Shown here: positions 58,662-64,000 of the stretch, piece by piece | Numbering within the stretch: the stretch's first letter is position 1 | Layout of the letters: each line of letters opens with the position of its first letter | Origin: Typhlomys cinereus | Lineage: Eukaryota > Chordata > Mammalia > Rodentia > Platacanthomyidae | DNA length: 64,000 nt | NCBI GenBank assembly: GCA_023101885.1 | Contig: JALPQD010000044.1 | Coordinates: forward strand, 1,426,001 to 1,490,000 | Direction: 5' to 3' | Made by a program: the position numbers and the translations under genes | The notes under the pieces: model-generated | Databases searched by the model: none | Told to the model about the DNA's origin: nothing | The model's input: the letters and a program-made list of their open reading frames with translations, nothing else

Positions 58662-59559
58662 AAAGCTCATGCTTATAAGGCAGCGTATGTGGGACCTTGC
58701 TGGAAGGCAGGGCTCTCTGGAAACTGATGCCTCTCTTTCCGAAAGCCCATCTCATCTTAAATACTTAAATACTCACTTTTGTTTGTTAATCTTCTTCAAA
58801 GATACTGTTCTACTGTCATGTAAAACTGGCGACAGCGTTGCTTTTATATTGATCAGATATGTAGATACAGTGAACCCTGGATCAGAGCAACACCTACAAC
58901 GCGCTCTTCAGATTTAAGGTTTCCTGTTCCAGTGTCATGGCAGTCAGTTCTCAAGAAGACAAGCCACAGCTCCATGGAGGTGGATATCCTTTCCTTCTCT
59001 GTCCTCTTCAGGCTGAAACTCCAGAACTCAGAGTCTTCCCCAGGGAAGGCTGGGAGTCAAGGATGAGGGAACAGTAAGCCATGTGGAGAGGCTTGTCTTC
59101 TGTCTCTGCTCAGTGCTTGTTGTGTTTGGTGATCACTTGATTATGTTGTCTTTGCCACTGCTCAGATGCCAAGGACTAAAAGTAGTCCAGATGCCTTGGC
59201 AGATTAGTAAGAGCCAAAGTCCAGCACACTCACATTCTGGTTGTTATTGGAAACAGCATATGCTGGCTGGAAAATAGTCAGAAAACAGAGTGGGGATTTC
59301 CATCCATTCTGAGTTAGAAAAGTTCAGATTTTTCTGTGCTGCTTCCATCTCCAGTATAAACACTTGCTTGCAGAGGAGAAGTTGGGGGCACAATAAGATG
59401 ATGATTGCCTGTAGAAGATAAGTGCATATGGGTAGGATTCTACCTTTCCTCATTATCTGAGCAATTCAATGTGTGCTTTTAATGTGGCAAAGTTCACCAC
59501 CTTTTGGTGTCTGTCCTATTAAAACACTTCAGTATCCTGAAGAAATAGAATCTGTCACT

Positions 59560-59900
59560 GTTTGGTGGAGGGGAAGCACATGTGTGTGGTGTGCCTACAC
59601 ATGCATGTGTATGGTGGCCAGAGTCAATTTCAGGTGGCATTCCATAGTCACGGCCCATCTTTCTTGTTGAGACAAGCCTCTAATTGGCCCGCAGCTCACC
59701 AATAGGCTGGCGTAGTTAAACAGCAAGTCCCAGGGTCCTGCCTTCTCTGACCATTCCTTCCCCAGAACTAGGATTATAGACATGTGCACCACACCTTTCC
59801 TGTGTGGGTTCTGGGGGTCCACTGAGGCGCAGGTCCTTGCACTTGGGAAGGCGGGGCACCATCTCCAGCCCCTGCTTTGTGGTTTTGAGGAGTTTATGCC
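59560..59900 (-). mobile_element. Rodent SINE of the B3/B4 type, possibly composite
   Basis: The text 'TTGAGACAAGCCTCTAATTGGCCCGCAGCTCACCAATAGGCTGG..CCAGAACTAGGATTATAGACATGTGC..GGGTTCTGGGGGTC..CATCTCCAGCCCC' follows a well-known rodent interspersed repeat ending in a tRNA-like head. I am not sure of the family name. Confidence 0.6.
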
Positions 59901-60414
59901 CAATCAGTGCAGTGCTGGCCAGAATCAAACTCAAGGATGATTTCATGCTGCTTTTCAACTCGAAACATCTACATGAGAAAGCATTTTCTGCTAAGTTACA
60001 TTGCTTATATTTGGATAATGATTTGCAGTTTCCATAAGGGCTATAGTCAACAAAGACTTTTAAGTGGCTGATAGTTTATTTTGTCTACATCTGTAGCCCT
60101 GAACTCTTGATTTTGCTTCAATCCTCGACCAGCAATTTTATAGAGAACGGAACTCACATGTCCCATAAATCTTCAAGGAAATGCTTTGACTTGTACCTTC
60201 TTGTTTATCTATAAATGGATTAGCACAAAGGTCTATGTGAAATGGATACATTGTAAAGCACAGTCACAAGACTTTAAAAATCATCAACATGTTTTTAAGT
60301 GTTTACTATCCCATTTAAATACTCATTTATGTATTTTTCTATATCTTTGGCTAAAAAATTATATATGCATACAGAATACCCATGGAAGAAATAATCACAG
60401 GAATAAAGAATATT

Positions 60415-60500
60415 TTTTCTGGATGTGCTGGGGATTGAATCCAGGGCCTTGTCTATAAAGGATAAGTACTTTACCATTGAGTTACCACCCTAGTCACCAT
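60415..60500 (-). mobile_element. ID-like SINE
   Basis: GTGCTGGGGATTGAATCCAGGGCCTTGTCTATAAAGGATAAGTACTTTACCATTGAGTTACCACC is the reverse complement of the ID element tRNA-like region. Confidence 0.8.
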
Positions 60501-60504
60501 AGCT

Positions 60505-61900
60505 TTTATTTTCGTTAGTTATGCAACCAAGTCAGTAGATCACTTTGAAAAGCATATATTCTTTCAAGGTTAGAAATTCTATTAATATTAACAGAAAGAA
60601 TTTTAAAGTCTTCATACATTAAAACTCAAGTTAATTTGGGACTAATATTTGTTTTCCTATCACAGAACATTGTTTAAAGTGATGAATATTGGCCACAGTT
60701 AATGGATTTACCAAAGTTTGTTTCCTGAAGTGGAAATGGCACCCCCTCAATGGGGAGACATTTAAAAAAAGTACTTCTAATTTAAATGAATGAAGTAGCA
60801 GTTTAATTTGGCTCAGCAGAGCTAAAATTTCTTTCTCAACAACTGAAGAGTAAGCTACCTATTTATTATCATGATTTTGGTGGTGTAGAATTCTCTAATT
60901 CCGAAAGTAGGGTTTACATGTATACAATGTAGAAATAAGGGATCATAAACTATGGAAGGCATGAATAAAAGCATTAAGGGAAAACAAAAATAGGAAGGAA
61001 GTATCCAGTGATGTGTCTTACCACTGGGAACCAAATCAAAACTGTATTTTATTAAGAATGTAGAAGCCAAAATAGGAGGAAAGACCATGACATGTCAGCT
61101 TCAAAAGAACAACATGGCCCTGACAATCATGAATTTACAACAAAGGTATGACAGACACTGAGCCCACAGTAGATCCACTCAGCCAAAGGTCAGCTATGGA
61201 CATGGTAGAAACCTCAGAGCCTACAAAGTACTGATGAACAACTAGGTGATTCTGGGGGTAGAAGAAAGCATCCAGTTATATATCCAACTTACTAGGTTCA
61301 ATACATAGTCCCAAGCCCAAGACCACACAAAAGGCCCTGGTTAAACCTAACAGGAAACAAAACAAAGAAAGGTTTACAGGAAGATTTTCAGGGAAAGAGA
61401 GCTGGCAGGGGTGGGAAGCAAATTAAAACAAAAGGGAGTGGAAGAAAATAACCAGAATGTTACATAATGTTATATATCTTAATACATACATTATTATTTC
61501 AAATTCATAAAACTTTCAAAGAATGTATTTCATCACTGAAAAAAATGAAAACAGAAAATAACAGATGCAGACTCTGCTTTGGCCTCCCAGTACTAATGGA
61601 GAAGTCACATGTATATGTGGAGTAGAAAAGATGATTATAAAAACAAACAGGAAAAGAGAGAATGACAATATCCTCCTTGGACATGAGCTCTTGGCCCATA
61701 TACCATGTTTTCTTATTGCTAGTTTCATGCATTTGCTTTTTGATGAAACCTGTTATGCACTGTTTGCAGGACTAACAAAGAGAACTATGCCTTAACAAAA
61801 TACTTTAATATTGGCAATCTGATAGTTTACAAGTATGTGTGTGACAGTGTACTTAAAGACAATATGGGGAAGAACCTATTACATGGCAAACTGCCCAAAG
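60505..61900. other. Intergenic or LRRK2 3'-UTR tail; no exon seen
   Basis: Depending on which poly(A) site is used, part of this belongs to the LRRK2 3' UTR (another minus-strand AATAAA lies at 61048-61053). Otherwise nothing is recognised. Confidence 0.45.
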
Positions 61901-61913
61901 ACATTTATTGCAG

Positions 61914-62280
61914 CCTGTGGAACCTACAGAGAGTACCCCACACAACTGTCCTGAATTAAGCAAGCAATGAAAATAAAATTAAGCAAGCACAAAAAATATG
62001 AGCACATTATAAATTTTGGCATGAACAATGAAATACTTTGTAGATTTCTTTTGGTCAATTTCCCAAGTTAATCAGAGCATATATGAAATATATCACTATA
62101 TTTAAAATAGTTCTTTAAAACGTATTTTCACTGGTACTATCTTTACATATAATTAAATTAAGCATAAAACATAAAAACATCCCTTCATATACATATGGGC
62201 TATTTCAGAATAAAAATGACATTTTCAATGTAAACATTTAAAAAACATTTTTAAAAGAAGAGAACAATTTCCCAATCCTC
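61914..62280 (-). other. LRRK2: LRRK2 3' UTR with first candidate poly(A) signal
   Basis: The stretch directly follows the LRRK2 stop on the minus strand. The first AATAAA is at 61914-61919, about 360 bases after the stop. It is AT-rich, as usual for this 3' UTR. Confidence 0.6.
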
Positions 62281-62402
62281 TCATTCCACAGATGGTCTTC
62301 TCATTTTTTCAGCTAATTCTGTTCTCACTTCAATGTGTTTTTCTAAATTTTGCACTTCATGTGGAAGATTGAGGTCCCAAATTGACAAACAAGATTGTAA
62401 CT
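62281..62402 (-). CDS. LRRK2: LRRK2 last coding exon (C-terminus)
   Basis: The minus strand reads, after acceptor ATTCTCAG, the residues LQSCLSIWDLNLPHEVQNLE followed by KHIEVRTELAEKMRRPSVE and TGA (62281-62283). This matches the known C-terminal helix that closes the WD40 domain of leucine-rich repeat kinase 2, a large ROCO-family GTPase and Ser/Thr kinase acting on Rab proteins at membranes. The C-terminal helix packs along the kinase domain. The first codon (Glu) is split with the exon at 62941. The frame is intact and the gene appears functional here. Confidence 0.96.
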
Positions 62403-62940
62403 CTGAGAATAAAAGAAAATCATATTTGAAATATTTATTATAAAACATTGATTTCACTAATTTATATTTAGTGGATATGTAATAATAATATATAATATAT
62501 AATAATATACCAAATTATTGCTATTTATTGAGAAAATCTATTCTCAGAAATAGTAATAGTATATTACAGAGGCTACTAAATTTCAGAAGGGTGAACATCT
62601 CATTATATCTCATTTCATATACTGAAAGAACTATTTCAAGCTTCATCCCATATTAGACTTCATATGGATATAAACAATAAGAAAAATATTTACATATAGT
62701 TTAAATTTGAGCTAGTTTCCATTTTATAGTATCTGTTATCTCTGATCCATCTAAAAAAAATAAATATCTAGCATCTCTAAATCAATAAAACTTAATTTTG
62801 AAAATTTATGTCTAAGTCATTTCCATTCTAAGGAAAGCACTGACTACTGTACTCTGTAACTGGAATGGCAAGATATGGTATATGCTACATTTACTGACTT
62901 GCAAAGCCTGGTATGTAATCTAATTCATTCATTGCCTTAC

Positions 62941-63012
62941 CTTTGTGTTCCTGCGTCCCTTCTGCACTTTTCCTCATGTATCCCAAAACCAGCATGACAC
63001 TTTTAAGGCTTC
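62941..63012 (-). CDS. LRRK2: LRRK2 penultimate coding exon (WD40 end)
   Basis: Acceptor GGTAAAG/GA and donor AAAG/GTAAGG bound 72 bases reading G-SLKSVMLVLGYMRKSAEGTQ then EHK-E in phase 1. The sequence matches the last blade of the LRRK2 WD40 domain. The previous exon is not found before 64000, so it lies outside the window. Confidence 0.93.
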
Positions 63013-64000
63013 CTTTACCAAAACAAAACAAGAGTTTTTCATTAAGGTAATATATTAATCTATGCTGAAAAGAAAGTACAGTTACCAACATTTTCAGACA
63101 CAAATGCAACTACTAGGAGAAACTTCATTACACTGAATAAAAATCTCTCCAAGGAGACCAAAATCTTTTTAAGTGAGAAAGCCTGTGATACCATTTAAAT
63201 CTGAAGAAATTGCTTAAATTTTCTCACATTCCATTCTTTCCTGTACTTATAATAATAATGAGACAAAGTCTATGAAAATACTTTGGTTATTGCACGGCAT
63301 ATCATTCTATCAAGGGATAGAATGACAACCTACAATGACATCATATTTCCTTCCTGAATCATTCTCTAACATGTTAGAAAAATATTCATCAAAAGTTGGA
63401 CCCTAAACTAGGTCCAAAGAATAAAGTTATGAACAAACCACACAGACCAACTCAATACACATGGAGTTCATGTTCTAGAAAGGATATTGCCATTGCATAG
63501 GGAAAAAGGTCATAACCATGACCTTGCTCATCAAGTAAGGTCTAACAAAAGCCAAGAGAGGGGTTTAAACTTAATCATTTGTGGCTTCTTTGAGGTCTAA
63601 ACACAGGAGCTTCCTTTTAAAAGAGTACAGTTAACTAAACAAGACAATAGACTAAGTTAACAAAGCAAAGAACTGTACATGCAAACCCTTAGGAAGGAGA
63701 GACTATGTGAAGACTGGATGCTGTCCAAAAGAACTAAAAACAACTGTGCTACATGATGGGAATTAGAAAGGTAAGCAAAGAACCAGTCAGTAGCAGTCTT
63801 TACATGTTTAGACTTGCCTTTACTTTAAAAAGCAATCACAACACATTGAAATGTCACTATGATTTCAGTAACAACCACCTATTTGCATGCAGGATATATA
63901 TAAATCGTACTTGAAGGTATAATGGAACTAGTAGAATATGGCCACACTAATGTACTCTACAATTAACTATTGTGAAGAGTTTAAACTCTATGTCATTTTA
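63013..64000 (-). other. LRRK2: LRRK2 intron (partial)
   Basis: AT-rich intron upstream of the penultimate exon; no further exon and no clear repeat seen up to the window edge. Confidence 0.7.

Noticed and set aside
1..64000. CRISPR arrays, bacterial-type operons, tRNA or rRNA genes
   Set aside because: None seen. The repeats are eukaryotic SINEs, L1s and a gene-internal tandem duplication, and the tRNA-like sequences are SINE heads lacking a full cloverleaf.

Overview
This is a mammalian, almost certainly myomorph rodent, nuclear window. It holds two spliced genes on the minus strand in a sea of rodent SINEs and L1 elements. The most abundant young SINE is tRNA-derived: a B2-like head (GGGCTGGAGAGGTGGCTCAG), a CA-rich tail and AATAAATAATAAAA ends. 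It differs from mouse and rat B2 after the head, which suggests a jerboa or jumping-mouse relative (Dipodoidea). That taxonomic call is inference.

High-coordinate end (about 61.0-63.0 kb): the last two coding exons of LRRK2, recognised from the C-terminal peptide (LPHEVQNLEKHIEV ... EKMRRPSVE, stop). The rest of LRRK2 lies beyond 64 kb.

About 28 kb downstream on the same strand, a TATA box (34292-34297) and a signal-peptide exon open a gene that I read as Smgc (submandibular gland protein C), which forms the 5' part of the Muc19 locus. The order LRRK2-MUC19 on one strand matches known mammalian synteny. I traced 20 exons from 34.2 kb to 8.06 kb. All have consensus AG/GT borders, all introns are phase 1, and the exons sum to 925 codons including the stop. 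The middle exons are Gly/Ser/Pro/Asn-rich modules arranged as a repeated set of four exons (123+183+183+183 bp). The central part (about 12.09-24.87 kb) is a recent, nearly identical tandem duplication with a 5.8 kb period and about 2.2 copies. At least two further module exons are broken, and a third has lost its normal acceptor. The true mucin exons of MUC19 are not in the window; they would lie below coordinate 1.

Low-coordinate end (0-8 kb): a processed HMGB1 pseudogene (1-775), an LTR-like piece, several SINEs and a decayed gammaretrovirus-like pol/integrase remnant.

34.3-61 kb is intergenic: five L1 pieces (four with visible target-site duplications), many SINEs, an L1 nested in an older repeat, microsatellites, and long stretches in which I see no gene.
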